Shown in pieces: positions 20,335 to 32,710 of a stretch of 64,000 nucleotides of DNA (position 1 is the stretch's first letter; the number at the start of each line of letters is the position of its first letter). This DNA is from Rana temporaria. Its lineage: Eukaryota; Chordata; Amphibia; Anura; Ranidae. The notes beneath the pieces were generated by a model. The model was given only the letters and a program-made list of their open reading frames with translations. It was not told where the DNA came from and did no database searches. Location: positions 224,726,486 to 224,790,485 of the forward strand of contig NC_053491.1 in NCBI RefSeq assembly GCF_905171775.1, written 5' to 3'. Made by a program: the position numbers and the translations under genes.

Positions 20335-21103
20335 CAGGGTTTGACAAATTTGCTTGGAATCTAGGAGCCAGCTAAAAAAGTTAGGAGCCTAGAAAACGCA
20401 CCCCGTCCCGACGAGCTTGCGCGCAGAAGCGAACGCATACGTGAGCAGCGCCCGCATATGTAAACGGTGTTCAAACCACACATGTGAGGTATCGCCGTGA
20501 TTGGTAGAGCGAGAGCAATAATTCTAGCCCTAGACCTCCTCTAACTCAAAACATGCAACCTGTAGATTTTTTTAAACGTCGCCTATGAAGATTTTAAAGG
20601 GTAAAAGTTTGTCGGCATTCCACGAGCGGACGCAATTTTGAAGTGTGACATGTTGGGTATCAATTTACTCGGCATAACATTATCTTTCATAATATAAAAA
20701 AAAATTGGGATAACTTTACTGTATTTGTAAGTGTAAGTGTATTTTTTTCCCAAAAAAGTGCGCTTGTAAGACCGCTGCGCAAATACGGCGTGACAGAAAG
20801 TATTGCAACGATCGCATTTTATTCTCTAGGGTGTTAAGATAAAAAATATATATATATATAATGTTTGGGGGTTCTAATTAAAGGGAAGAAGATGGCAGTG
20901 AAAATAGTGAAAAATGGCATTAGAATTGCTGTTTAACTTGTAATGCTTAACTTGTAATACCAATGGCCACCACCAGATGGCGCCAGCTCACACAAGGAAG
21001 AGCTGGGGACTTCACACACAAAAAAAAAAAAAAAATTCTTCCAAGCCAAGTCGCCAGGATGCTATTTCTAGTCGCCATGGCGACTGGGATTTGTCGAGCC
21101 CTG
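20335..21103. mobile_element. hAT-type non-autonomous element with 8-bp duplication
   Basis: The tips CAGGGTTTGACAAATTTGC and GGGATTTGTCGAGCCCTG are inverse. The sequence CTTTAGTT occurs immediately on both sides (20327-20334 and 21104-21111), a perfect 8-bp duplication as hAT transposition makes. At 769 bp it has no transposase. Its interior (about 20395-20940) resembles the dispersed repeat at 43938-44711. Confidence 0.82.
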
Positions 21104-21111
21104 CTTTAGTT

Positions 21112-23227
21112 ATACATTAATGTTGATAATTTGGCAAAATAAACGTGGCATTTTTCATGAGACTTGGACCACTGAACACACTGGAAAGAATTACAGTACA
21201 TCAGAAAACACTATGTTTGGGTAAAATGTATAAGAAAGAATGTAAAGCAATGAAGCTGTTAAACAGCAGCAGCAGCAGCAGCAAATCACCCTAATTTTAC
21301 AATGAACATCTTTATTAAAACAACAATACTCTCCATTTTCTCAATTCATCTTGATTTTATTCCTTAATATATCTAGGCCAATAATTTGAAGGGAAACACA
21401 TCATAGACATGTATAGAGAGCTCTTCATAGACACATAAAATGAATCTGAAATGCAGTCTGAAAAAGTGATCAATTTTTACTGCCGTTTACGAATAGCCGA
21501 AAAGTCTTTATTAAATCAGTTGAACAGAACTATTAACCAGTGCAGGGAAACCCCCTTTTTCACGGAATGCCAGTACGGCATCTAAAAAAATATAGACGCT
21601 TAGTCCAGATGGAGTACCCAACGTTTAGTCCATTATCTGCAATCTTTATTGACATTTCAATCTTCTAAAGCTGGATACACACTATACAACTTTTGTTGTT
21701 CGATTTCCGTTAGATTTACCTTCAACTATGTAGTGCAAGGGCCTGCCTGAATGCATACAAATTGAAAGTGTTTAGGTTTGACCTCATATTGTATGTTTTT
21801 GGTAAATCTAAAGGAAAAAACAAAGGAAAATTGTACAGTGTGTATCCAGCTTTAGTCAGAGATTCCCAACCAATGTGAATCTATGCAGCATAATGCCAGG
21901 CTGGATCTGGCAGTCAGGAAAATATTCGGATAGGCAATGAAGATTATGCATAAACTGTATTTAAGTGCAAATGGAACCATTTATCTATTGTTTAAATATA
22001 CAGATACTTATTCACAGTAGTGATTCTGCTTATAAGATTATTGTCATAAAAATGAATTGTGTATTATTGTGTATGTCACCATGCCACATAGGTTTGGAAC
22101 CCCTGAAATGAGTTTTTTTACTATTTGCTGTTAAACTCCAATAATTGTCTCAAATAACATTAAAAAGATACCTGCACTTTCTGTATGTTTTACACGTCAC
22201 TCACTGTTTTTTAGCAGATTTTTTTTTTTGTTTTTTTTTTTGACCTTCACTCATCCAACAACAGAAAAATAAATAAATAAAAATGACATTTCAAATATAA
22301 AAAATAGGAAGTTACAATTACATTTACAATACTAGAATGATAACGCCGTCGCTGCAGAATGTGTAATAAACTTTAGTTATTACGAGTTTGTTTTTCAAAA
22401 ATTCAATAACTTTAAATAGAGGTCAGTGTGTGAATGAGCAGGAGGATTGCTTCACAAATGCCACCGGTAAATATTTTGCAGGTGAAATAAAACTTTTTGC
22501 AAGTTGTCCAAAACGCACAGTGGAGGGAGCCATTTTATTGTAAGTAATGCAGTATGATGTGCAGCAATTCAAACAGACAAATCAACCAGTAAAGAGTTAT
22601 TACCCATCAGACAGGGATGACAGAACCTGTGTCTCAATTGATGGCTTTGCAACTGCAAACTTGCTTTCTGCTACCAGTCTGCCATGGATCAGTATAATAT
22701 ATCCTGCTGGGCACAAAAATGTTTAATGCAATTACCACCAGTAAGTGCTACATTGTTAAAAAAATAAATGTATAGAACATCTTCCAAATAGTCTTCTGCC
22801 TAATCACTGGGTAGGAAAGGGTGTGCCAAAAAAAATAAATGTGTTTGGTTTTACCCGACCATAACTTGAAGGTTGTCCTGCATTATTCAATTTACTTCAA
22901 ATGAATCCCCAAAGAGAGTTCCTCCTTGAGGATTTAGCCTGGAAAATGTGGAGAATGAAAACCATTTTGCACCAGAAATTATTTAAGCCTACGGCATTAG
23001 AAAAACGGGGGCTAGAGCATCAAAACCCAAACAGTTTGTTTTAGCATGGTGCAGATGTGTTGCCAACTACTCCTTTAGTTACTGGCTCACCCAAGTACAA
23101 AAGGTTTGACAGTTAATCAGGCAATGTTACCTTTTTCTATTGCCGACACCTGAATTGCACAGGTCAGTTGCAGATAAAGAGAAGAGTTTGTAATCCTAAT
23201 GAGGAACCTCTTGGGTTGGGCAGTAGA
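21112..23227. other. Mostly unique non-coding sequence
   Basis: No gene recognised. It holds a (CAG)n run of six units near 21267-21284, a 191-bp MITE at 21665-21855, and AT-rich unique sequence. It lies downstream of fam53c (which is on the minus strand). Confidence 0.45.
21665..21855. mobile_element. Short MITE with CTAAAGCTGGATACACAC ends
   Basis: CTAAAGCTGGATACACAC at the left is the exact inverse of GTGTGTATCCAGCTTTAG at the right; inside, AGATTTACCTTCAAC and GGTAAATCTAAAGG continue the pairing imperfectly. It has no ORF. Confidence 0.7.
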
Positions 23228-23235
23228 GTCTAGGG

Positions 23236-23365
23236 CAGTGTTTCTCAACTCCAGTCCTCAAGGTGCCCCAACAGGTCATTTTTTCAGGCTTTTTATCATT
23301 TTCCACAGGTGATTTGAAAACATGACCTGTTGGGGTGCCTTGAGGACTGGAGATGTGAAACATTG
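23236..23365. mobile_element. Short hAT-type hairpin MITE
   Basis: CAGTGTTTCTCAACTCCAGT on the left pairs with the inverse on the right (GGACTGGAGATGTGAAACATTG). The long inner arm GGTGCCCCAACAGGTCAT is mirrored. Flanks are GTCTAGGG (23228-23235) and GTCTAGGA (23366-23373), seven of eight bases identical, which fits an old hAT insertion. Confidence 0.72.
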
Positions 23366-23399
23366 GTCTAGGACACTAAACTTCTGTTTAGGGAATAAA

Positions 23400-23650
23400 G
23401 CCGGCCATAGATGGTTCGAATCTGGGACGGATCAGCAGAGATGGGCCGAGTTTCGAACCATGTTTGGGCAGGCTTAATGTACTCAAGTTGATTGATCAAC
23501 TTGGGTACAGCGGCTATTAAAGCTGCTAGTAGTAATTACTGTGTTCTCCCATCAGGGACGCCCCCCCCCCCCACCGAGAGAACACAATGGCTCCGCAGGA
23601 GAGACCCCCCCCCCCCCATCAATACAGTCAGTGACTGTGTTGATGGGGGA
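23400..23650. repeat. Dispersed repeat 'GGCCATAGATGGTTCGAATC' with poly-C tracts
   Basis: The phrases CATAGATGGTTCGAATCTG and GAACACAGTGATAA- or GAACACAATGG-like segments recur at about 25020-25360 and 29105-29290 in related form. Two C tracts (near 23563 and 23605) lie inside. Class unknown; no coding. Confidence 0.4.
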
Positions 23651-23907
23651 ATCAAGTGATATTCTTTCCTAAAACCTGTGGTTAAGATTAATAAGATGAC
23701 AGCTCCAATGCAGTGTAGGTATTAGAACTACTAAATTACTATGTGCAATATCCTGCTTTTTAATGGAGCATCAATGTATAAATGCCATGTATAGTCTATG
23801 GCCTCTTGGATTGTCCTTCATACAAACCTAAAAGCTAGCACAATTTTATCCAAAAGCTTACTACTGTGCAACCATGATATGAAGCCACATTTTGGGAGCA
23901 ACAGTTA

Positions 23908-24231
23908 TGCCTCGTACACATGTATGGGATTTCCAACAGGAAAAGTTCCCGTCGGAAATCCCGAGGGGAAAGTCGAGAGAATCTGCTCGGTTCAGTCTTT
24001 CCCCTACACATGGCCGTTTTTTCCGACAGGAGAACTGCCAAAAACCACCGGGAAAAAGTCAGCCGGATTTCTCGGCTAAGAAACGAGAACTGGTTCGCTT
24101 TTTTTGTCCGGCGGTTTTTGCCCAGTTTTCCCATCGGAAAAACTGCGAGGAGCATACACACGGCTGGGATTCCCGGCCAAAAGCTCTCCTCACAGTTTTC
24201 CCGTCTGGAAAACTGATCGTGTGTACGAGGC
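23908..24231. mobile_element. 'GTACACA' MITE with TTA duplication
   Basis: Tips TGCCTCGTACACATG and CGTGTGTACGAGGC; TTA on both sides (23905-23907, 24232-24234). The interior contains four related TTTTCC(G/C)ACAGGA- and GGAAAACTG-type sub-blocks in alternating orientation. It is non-autonomous and of the same tip type as 8564-9122 and 41217-41486. Confidence 0.65.
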
Positions 24232-24531
24232 TTAACTTGTGTCAAGCACATAGGATAAGTGCATACAAATAGCAGATTTGTGGCTCACTGCATCATGTAA
24301 TCTTCTTCATATCTCCAACAGAAAAAAAAAAAAAACTGCAGTGTCTAGAGTCCCTTAGCCGCAATCTGGTTCATTCAGTAGGACAAAAAGCAATTCGCCA
24401 ACTCCTATAACCCAGACAAACCAACCAGAATAATTTCTGGTCTACGATCTGACTGCTATGGTTTATGAGGCTTTGTAATGCTTTGCTGAATAAGCTTTTA
24501 GTGGATTATCTGCACTGGGCACAATTTGGGA

Positions 24532-24930
24532 CCCTTTCACACATGTGGACCGTATGTTCGTATTTCATCCATCCGTTTTTGGATGAAAAAGGGACATACA
24601 TTAATCTCTAGGAAATAGGGGGTGTCAGCGGATGAACATCCACGACACCCGATCTCATCGGTCCCCGCTATGCTCCGATTCTGCAGACGGAGGAAAATCC
24701 TATTTTTCCATCCGTCTGCAGAGCGGATCGGGTGAATACGGACAGACGGTCCGTGTTCATCCGATCCCCCCATAGGGGAGAGCAGAGATCTGACAGGGTG
24801 GTCCCTGGACAGTGTGCGGGGACCATCCTGTCATCTGCCGGCTCAGCGGGGATCAACGGCGCGATCCCCGCTGAGCAAGCGGATGAGACGTGCACGGATC
24901 CTCACGGGATCCGTACATGTGAAAGGGGCC
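24532..24930. mobile_element. MITE with CCCTTTCACACATG ends
   Basis: Left tip ACCCTTTCACACATGTGGAC, right tip GTACATGTGAAAGGGGCC. The central GC-rich inverted blocks around 24720-24900 (AGCGGGGATCAACGG and CGATCCCCGCTGAGC) match those inside 17181-17805, so the two elements are relatives. No ORF of a known family. Confidence 0.6.
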
Positions 24931-26078
24931 TTCGGATCTATATTCTAGATTTGACAACATTATGGCCAGTGCATTTTAGGGTAATTGGTCAATCAGGAGC
25001 ATTGGAAAGTATTTTCAGAAGCTGTGCCCCAACATTGTGTCAAATGGCTCTATGGCATTTTGCCAAGCAGCCCATAAATTATACAATTTTCTCTCCTTCC
25101 AGAAGCAAAGAAAATTGCTCGATTTCCCCCCTCAACACAGTCAATGTAGATGGAGGAATCTCTGCTGCAGTGCTATTCTGTTCTGGGGAGCCTTCCCTGC
25201 CGGCAGAACACAGTGATCACTGCTGGCAGCTGGCTATAGCATGAAATCGATCGATGGATTGACTTTAGTACAACCAGCCTGTGCATTGATGGATCAAATC
25301 TTGGCAGGTCCCTGCTGAAATCGCAGAGATTTGATCCTTCTATGGTCTACCTTAGAGAACCAGGATCATAAGGCTTTATTAATTAAAGACAATCTGACTC
25401 CAAAAACATATGCATGAGAAACCCACATCTTAATTTTTAACAGTGTTAAACCAGCAGCTGTTAACTATAAACCAACCTTTTTGCACATGTACAAGCAGGG
25501 CTCATTCCTCTGTTTTGTTAGTAAATGTAAAATCCAATAACTTAGAAAAAAATAGCTGTCTCCACTGTGTACCGGCAACAAGTTCACTGCTTCAAATGGT
25601 TTGTCAATCAACATTTAAGATATTGAAAGAGAATTTTTTCAAGAGAGAAGCAGTGCCACACTGCAAAGCAAACCACAACTGGACAGGTATTGGAGTAGAT
25701 GGGATCACAGTTTCTGTTTAATGTAAACTTGAAGGAAAAAAAATAAAAAATAAAAAAATAATAGCACACAGGCTTGCAGACGTGGGGGCCTGCACATAAA
25801 ATCACAGTACTATACAGCAATTCAACTTCTTAAAAAGATGTATGGATTTCAAACAAGGCATTGAATAAGAGAATTCAAAAAGGTAATATGAACAACAGGG
25901 AAATGGTCATGAAATGCTTACAGAAAAAGCCATTATTTGGGATACATCCAAGAAAATTTTGAATTGACACATTCATTACAGCTTTCAATCCCACCCACTG
26001 CTGGTTAAGGAAGCACTCCAATTCAGCATAATAAATGGTTTATGGGCTGTTACGGCTTTTGTAGCATAGGCTGTGCCA
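24931..26078. other. Non-coding stretch
   Basis: It contains a diverged copy of the repeat seen at 23400-23650 (about 25020-25360) and otherwise AT-rich unique DNA. No exon or RNA gene recognised. Confidence 0.4.
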
Positions 26079-26371
26079 TAAGGCTCCATGCGCACTGGCT
26101 TAAAAAGCTTCTACAGGAGTTGTGTTCTGTCTGTAGAAGCAGCTCAATGTTATCCTATGTGTCCGTGTACATTAGGATGATTGCAGGCGTATTTTGAGCT
26201 CAACGTAAAGAGACAGGGAAAAAAAAAACTTCTGATTCGCGTTTCTGATTGGAGCTCACTGGCAGAAAAAAAACTCTCCTAAACTTTGTACAAAAAAATG
26301 CTCTATAGGAGCGTTTTATTACTCCCAAGAGAACAGACTTTTTTTTAAGCCCAGTGTGCATGGAGCCTTAA
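26079..26371. mobile_element. MITE with AAGGCTCCATGCGCACTGG ends
   Basis: AAGGCTCCATGCGCACTGG on the left and CCAGTGTGCATGGAGCCTT on the right form a nearly perfect inverted pair. The inner part has inverted AAAAAA/GAGC blocks. No ORF. Confidence 0.65.
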
Positions 26372-26846
26372 GGACTAGAACACCTAAACCAGAAGTCGTT
26401 TTTACGTAAATGTGTAAAAAAAATTAAAATAATTCAAACTGTGCATGGTACATGTGATGGTCAGCCAGATGGAGGAAAAAAAAAAGTGGCTAGGAGGAAG
26501 CAATCATATCTTTCACCAACATTTGCCATCTCTGGCCATCCAAACTATAGGCAAAAATCAGTCCTCACCTTAAACCCAAATTATACAAAGTTCTCGTAGC
26601 CCTACATACAATAGTATCAAGCCATGTTTATGTAAACCCATCTTTTTTTTTTTTTCTGGCCACTTAAGATCCAGAAGCTACAAGGAGAGACAACTCCTGC
26701 TCAGGATGTTTAGGATCAGGTCTAACCAATTCCAGTGTTAGCAGTTACATTGTTTCAGTGAACCATTTAATTTAAAGGGTTAGTTCACCTTTAATGGCCA
26801 TTTTCCAAAATATCCTTTATACATTTTAGAATCCCTGGCACATTAA

Positions 26847-27279
26847 AGCGGAGCTCCACCCAAAAGGGGAAGTTCCGCTTTAAGGCCTCCTCCCCGTCTC
26901 CTTTTTTGTGAAACTAAGCTTTTGGAGAAGAGGTGGGGTAGAGAGTGGGTACCCGATATTGACAGGTACCCACTCCCATGTTCTTCCCGAAGTCTCCTGG
27001 GACACATGAAAGGTCCTAGAAGACTTCTGGGCCAGTCACAGACCACAGCACCGCTTGTGCATTGGGCAGGGAGCACCCGGATGTGAAGGCACAAGCTGTC
27101 ACAGCCGGGTGCCCATAGTGAAGATGTCGGTGCCACCGAGGAAGGACACAGTGAAAACGGCAGGGGTAATTGCACCCCTAGATAGTGGGACAGGTGAGTG
27201 GCTATTTATTAAAAGTCAGCAGCTACACTTTTTGTAGCTGCTGACTTTTAATAAACACAAAAATGGCTGGAGCTCTGCT
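26847..27279. mobile_element. TTAA-flanked MITE (AGCGGAGCTCCACC type)
   Basis: Tips AGCGGAGCTCCACCC and TGGCTGGAGCTCTGCT, with TTAA at 26843-26846 and 27280-27283, as in piggyBac-type insertion. Near the right end a 23-bp hairpin stem (TTTATTAAAAGTCAGCAGCT and inverse, 27205-27255) is present. The same hairpin occurs at 33547-33602 in a related element. Confidence 0.7.
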
Positions 27280-27359
27280 TTAACTACTACTCCCCAGCTG
27301 TTTACATAGTTCGCAAGGTTAAATAAAGACACCAGTCCATCAAGCCGTCCGAGCCAATT

Positions 27360-27600
27360 TTGATATTTCTCACATACATTAAAAATCTGCCTTTTTTTTT
27401 TTTACTAGAAAATTACATAAGACCCACAAATATTATATATTTTTTGAAAGCTGAGGCCCTGGAGAATAAAATGGTGATTGTTGCAATTTTCTATGGCACA
27501 CAATATTTGTATAGCCATTTATCAAATGCGTTTTTTCCCGGAAAAAATATGTGCATTCGGAAATTTTTAGAATGGCCATTAAATGTTAAACGAAGCTTTA
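27360..27600. repeat. Fragment of dispersed repeat also seen at 6735-6900
   Basis: The phrases ACTAGAAAATTAC and TATATTTTTT-AAAG and the GCACACAATATTTGTATAG block align loosely with 6770-6870 (CTAGAAAATTAC, TCACACGGTATTTGCGCAG). It ends at the (TA)n tract. No coding. Confidence 0.4.
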
Positions 27601-27615
27601 AAACTTTAATTTCAT

Positions 27616-27810
<195 letters not shown>

Positions 27811-27813
<3 letters not shown>

Positions 27814-30540
27814 CACACACCCACACAATTTTTATACCATCAGTCTGGGAAAATATTTCCATGAAAGTCTTAAACAAATTTATAAGGGCAGAAGATGAGG
27901 GCACAAATAGAAGTGGCATCCACAAGATGCAAATCTTTTCCACTGCTTTCCTTACTGCTCTTCTGATGCTGTGTGTTTCAGCACATGCTGCATTATAAGG
28001 CCAACTCAAAATTCTGAAAAGAGGAGGCAGCAGAAACACAGAATTGGAGAGACTACTAGGGCAACTTTAGAAGCTTAATGTGTGCAACTACACACAAACA
28101 CACACTGAGATGCGGACAAAGAAATATGGAGTGGTTGCCCATTTATACTAAACTCCATGTTTCATTAATTTCTTCATACAGGTAAAAGACTGAAAACGAA
28201 ACCTGAAAAATTGCATGTGCGTCATATGAATCCAAGTTCTTGGTTCAAAAAGAAAGAATCCCTGAAGAACAGCAAATGCAGTTAATACATGTTTATTACC
28301 TCCACTCCAGCCTATTCGTTGGACAGTGAACCAGCACCTTCTGCTAAAAGCAGGGAACAGAAACAGATTCCCCCAGGAACAAAACACAGCATGGCCCTGC
28401 CAGCTGTCAAAATACCAGAACAGTGTCTGCATCTAGTTGAGGCAACAATTTTCCCTCGACTTTCAATTTTTCAGCTGAGGGATGTCAGGCAGGAGGTGGT
28501 ACGAGAGAGCCACCCACTGAGCGAATTTCACCCACTTTATGAGAAACCTGACAAAAGTCTCTCCTTGTATGGCCAGCTTTAGCAATTTACCTGGTGATAA
28601 AGTTAAAAAGGACTTTTTACTTTTTTGAAGACCTGTCCAAATCACGAAGAGTTCGTTTTCAGTGCCGTCAACCAGCTGTCGTGCCGCTGCCAAGACATTT
28701 AACAGCAATTACTTAAAGTGCAACACATCTGTGACTTGGAAAATTACTTATTTTCAATGAGGACTGAAAAGCAAGGCTAAAGTCAAGCTACGCTTCTCCA
28801 ATGGAAGGTGTTTGCATCAGAAACCTCATGATATTCTAAATCAGATATTGACGTAGGAACATAAAGAGGCCGGGTGTACAGAGGCTGCTCAAAAAGAGCT
28901 TGACTTAGTACAGGTGGCACTTTTGACAGCCAAACTAAAACGTCTTTCTTTACTACCATTTGTGACCTACAAAACAGTACAGAAACTTTGATTTCCCTGT
29001 CTTTTAATGCCCCCAGTCTAAATGAGCACTGAATACATAGCCACTCATATAGGGGCCCTTCAGGATACATTCACATGGCAGTTTAGTTGCAGCCAAGGGT
29101 GGAAGCTGGCAAGAATCAGCCATCCCGGCCAGGAGAACACAGTGATAATTGTTGGCAGCTTTAATAGCCGCTAGCAATGACATGTAAAGTCCGAGCGGCT
29201 GGAATTCAGTCTGCCCCTACATGGTTCTAATCTCGCCTGGTTCCTGCTGAACTGGCCGAGATTCAAATCATCTATGGCTGTCTTAAGCTACTGTGTTAAG
29301 GTAGCTGTAGGGCTTTGCAGTGCTTTGATCCAAAATGCATTAGGCAACACAAAAGCTAGAAATCTTTCATTTATTGGATCCAATACACTAGGCTTTGCTT
29401 CAATAGGGCTAGAATAACATGCTTACTAAAATACAGTACATGAGGAACTATATGGGGATATCATTGACAAATTAAAAATAAAAAGTTATTCTGATTGTTT
29501 CGAATATTACTTTTCCCCTTCTTATTAAAGCAGCAAGCTCTTAAAATAATCAATGAACGGTGCTCATTACTGGTGCCATCACATATCCCTGCAATACTGC
29601 CACGCATAAACAACGCTGGGATATCCTGCCATTTCACGTTTATACTGAACTGAAAACGCGGTTTCCTCATTACATAATGACTTATGGTAAAAGTGCTGCA
29701 ATTTTGGCATTCAAAGCCAAAGCAATACAATATAAATATGAAAATAGAGCTTCCCACCCAATGTACTGATAAATGTGTTGGTGCTTTTGCAAACTTTAAG
29801 ATATTTTGCTGGGGTAAAAAACTTAAAAAAATCCACTAAGGTGATGGCTGGACAGACACTGAAAAGTCCCAGTCGCCTTTACTTACTGCACTCTTAATAC
29901 TGATCTTCAAATTAAGTGCTTGTCATAAGCAGAATTTCTTTGGGGGGTCATCAAATTATTACATTTTGAATGTTAATATGATTGCGAGCAAACACTTTTT
30001 AAAATATTACTCAACTGGAGCTTTTTAATAGCAAATACTAGGAATGATTGTCACTTATAAGCTCAAGTAGCTTGGAGACTATTCTAAACCGTGTGGGAAT
30101 TTCACAAGATTTCCCTTTAATGACTGAAGTGTATGTAACCTCAAAACATATTATTTATTCTATGTGTGCCTGTCCATGTGGATCTTAATAAAATGTAATC
30201 TATTATATGTTCTTTTCCTGGTGATCCTGCCAGTCACCCTCCTTTCCTTTTCTATTCTGACCATGCAAGGCACAGCAGCAGATCCCTGCTGGTGTGGTCA
30301 GTTTGAGCCTCAGCTTTTAATTCATGGAAATAAAAGATGCTGTACTGGTATTTTCCGTGGTCTGTTTTGCTGCTTTGCTCCACGCCCTGACCGGTTGATG
30401 ACAGCTGCTCCTAGCACGAGACTTACTGGCAAATTGCACCTGCTCAAAGCCAGTAGAGAAGTGCAGTTGGCAAGGTGTGTGACATCATGCCCTCCTCCCT
30501 AATGTGGAAGAGTAGCTCAAAGTGGGCTGTGCGATCTTTG
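27811..30540. other. Mostly unique non-coding sequence downstream of fam53c
   Basis: No exon or transposon protein recognised. It contains a diverged copy of the 23400-type repeat at about 29105-29290. The first canonical AATAAA that I noticed on the minus strand downstream of the fam53c stop is at 30154-30159 (TTTATT on plus), so some of this stretch could be fam53c 3' UTR or downstream flank. Confidence 0.35.
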
Positions 30541-30554
30541 ACCACTATGTAAAC

Positions 30555-30557
<3 letters not shown>

Positions 30558-30636
<79 letters not shown>
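30558..30636. repeat. (AT)n microsatellite
   Basis: An almost pure AT dinucleotide tract of about 78 bases. Confidence 0.95.
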
Positions 30637-30640
<4 letters not shown>

Positions 30641-30856
30641 AACGTTTACATTTGAAACTAAATACGAATATGGAAACTAAATAAGATTTCACGTTTTACA
30701 ACGCATTTTTGATGTAGTGCATTCGCATATACTTCAAATATGAGCATTTAATGTAAACCATGAGATAATGATTATTTTTATAAAGTAGAAAAAAAAAATA
30801 TTTTAAAAGATCTGGATCTGCAACTGGGCAAGTTTAAAAAATATCACACGCCATTG

Positions 30857-31545
30857 CACCCACCAAGAGGTATAATTGCCACATACACATCCACCAAGAG
30901 GGAGGTATAAATGGCCACATCCACCAAGAGGGAGGTACAAATGGCCACATCCACCAAGAGGGAGGTATAAAATGGCCACATCCACCAAGAGGGAGGTATA
31001 AATGGCCACATCCACCAAGAGGGAGGTATAAATGGCCACATCCACCAAGAGGGAGGTATAAATGGCCACATCCACCAAGAGGTTTAAATGGCCACATCCA
31101 CCAAGAGGTTTAAATGGCCACATCCACCAAGAGGTTTAAATGGCCACATCCACCAAGAGGTTTAAATGGCCACATCCACCAAGAGGTTTAAATGGCCACA
31201 TCCACCAAGAGGTTTAAATGGCCACATCCCCCAAGAGGTATAAATGGCCACATACACATCCACCAAAAGGTATAATGGCCACCTACACGTCCACAAAGAG
31301 GTATAATGGCCACATACACATCCACAAAGAGGTATAATGGCCACATACATGTCAACAAAGAGGTATAATGGCCACATACATGTCTACAAAGAGGTATAAT
31401 GGCCACATACACATCCACAAAGAGGTATAATGGCCACATACACGTCCACAAAGAGGTATAATGGCCACATACATGTCTACAAAGAGGTATAATGGCCACA
31501 TACACATCCACAAAGAGGTATAATGGCCACATACACATCCATTTT
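30857..31545. repeat. Minisatellite, units of about 24-31 bp
   Basis: About 25 head-to-tail units. Early units read GGCCACATCCACCAAGAGG plus GAGGTATAAAT (about 30 bp); units from 31080 lack the GAGG insertion and use TTTAAAT (about 24 bp); from 31250 they read CACATACACATCCACAAAGAGG. The change of unit type along the array shows local expansion of variants. There are no spacers of independent sequence, so this is not CRISPR-like. Open frames here encode only the repeat. Confidence 0.93.
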
Positions 31546-32710
31546 GTGTGTAACTGCAAACACAGGTTGATTCCCGTCCTTTGTCAGAAAAATATACAAT
31601 AATACTTACTGTACAATACATTGTATATAGCAGCATACTATATACCAACAACATTCAATGAGGACATGACACCTTGACTACTTCCTTCATTGAAAGGCTT
31701 TGATACGCATTTCTGGGGAGCTCATGAACACTGAAGAATAATACAATCATTCATACATCCACGTCCTGCAAAACTCATACCTGAGAAGGTAATGGGATGG
31801 TGAAATCCAGGAGGGATTGTGTATGCAGAAAAAAATAAAAAACAACACCTGTCTGAGGTAATGGCATGGCCATGTAATGACTAAGATGGCAGTGCAGGCA
31901 ACATAGGTTTAGGGTGAACTGGAAGCTTCCTTTTAACTGGCCAGCAATGTTAAAGAACAAATTCATTACAGCTTCTAAAACATTTGCCACAGGCAAACAT
32001 CAATAAAATAACATAAAAAAAAAAAAAAAAAGTTTAAAAAATAAAATAAAAAAACACCACACACATACAACAATTGGAAACATTTGTTCTGTTGTCAGCC
32101 TTCTTCATGATGAATTGGAGAGCAAAAGAAAGTGTTCTGAACGGAACACACGGGATTGGGCTTCCTTGGTGTGAAGCTCTAAACTCATGTCTTGGGGATT
32201 TCATTTGAAAACAAGGCCTGAGCCTTTGTGCACAACCAGATTTGCCATCTTGTTGGTTTGCTTTTTTTTTTTTTTTTCCAACAGTCAGTTAAGCATGAAG
32301 AATTAAATCACACACCTATATTTGCATGTGATCCCCTCAGGGCAGTGCAGAACATCCTTCCAAAAGCCATCTGTAAAAAAATAAAGCAATCCCACAGCAC
32401 CCTTTATGTGAAGTTTGTAACTCGGTAATGGGAGATCCCAATTCCAGCTGTATTACTGGGAATGGAGAAGTGTAGTTGGGGGTTCAGATGACCCAGCCCC
32501 AGGCTTCTCCTTTAGAAAAAAAAAAGGACAAAGCTTTTTGATCACTCTTTTGCCCTACACCCCCACACAATATCTATCAGTCATGAAGTTTAGAATGTTT
32601 GTGGAATGCGCCTGGTGCAAGTCTCCTGGTGGTGCCTGCCAGCCTTACACTCTCACCAATATGTCCACCTTACAATAACTCCATTTGAAGTATGATGTTT
32701 CCTGAGAGTG
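31546..32710 (-). other. fam53c: Probable fam53c 3' UTR (extent unknown)
   Basis: The sequence directly follows the fam53c stop codon on the minus strand and contains no transposon that I recognise. I saw no canonical AATAAA on the minus strand here, so the transcript may end further down (for example near 30154) or use a variant signal. This is inference. Confidence 0.35.

Noticed and set aside
24732..25244. 170-codon plus-strand frame
   Set aside because: Covers a MITE with inverted repeats (GATCCCCGCTGAGC and inverse) and then unrelated sequence; no family recognised.
30857..31545. Possible CRISPR-like array
   Set aside because: The repeats are head-to-tail without unique spacers, and the DNA is vertebrate.
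30803..31654. Repetitive open frames on the minus strand
   Set aside because: They are translations of the minisatellite; frame and peptide change with unit length and there is no start or splice context.
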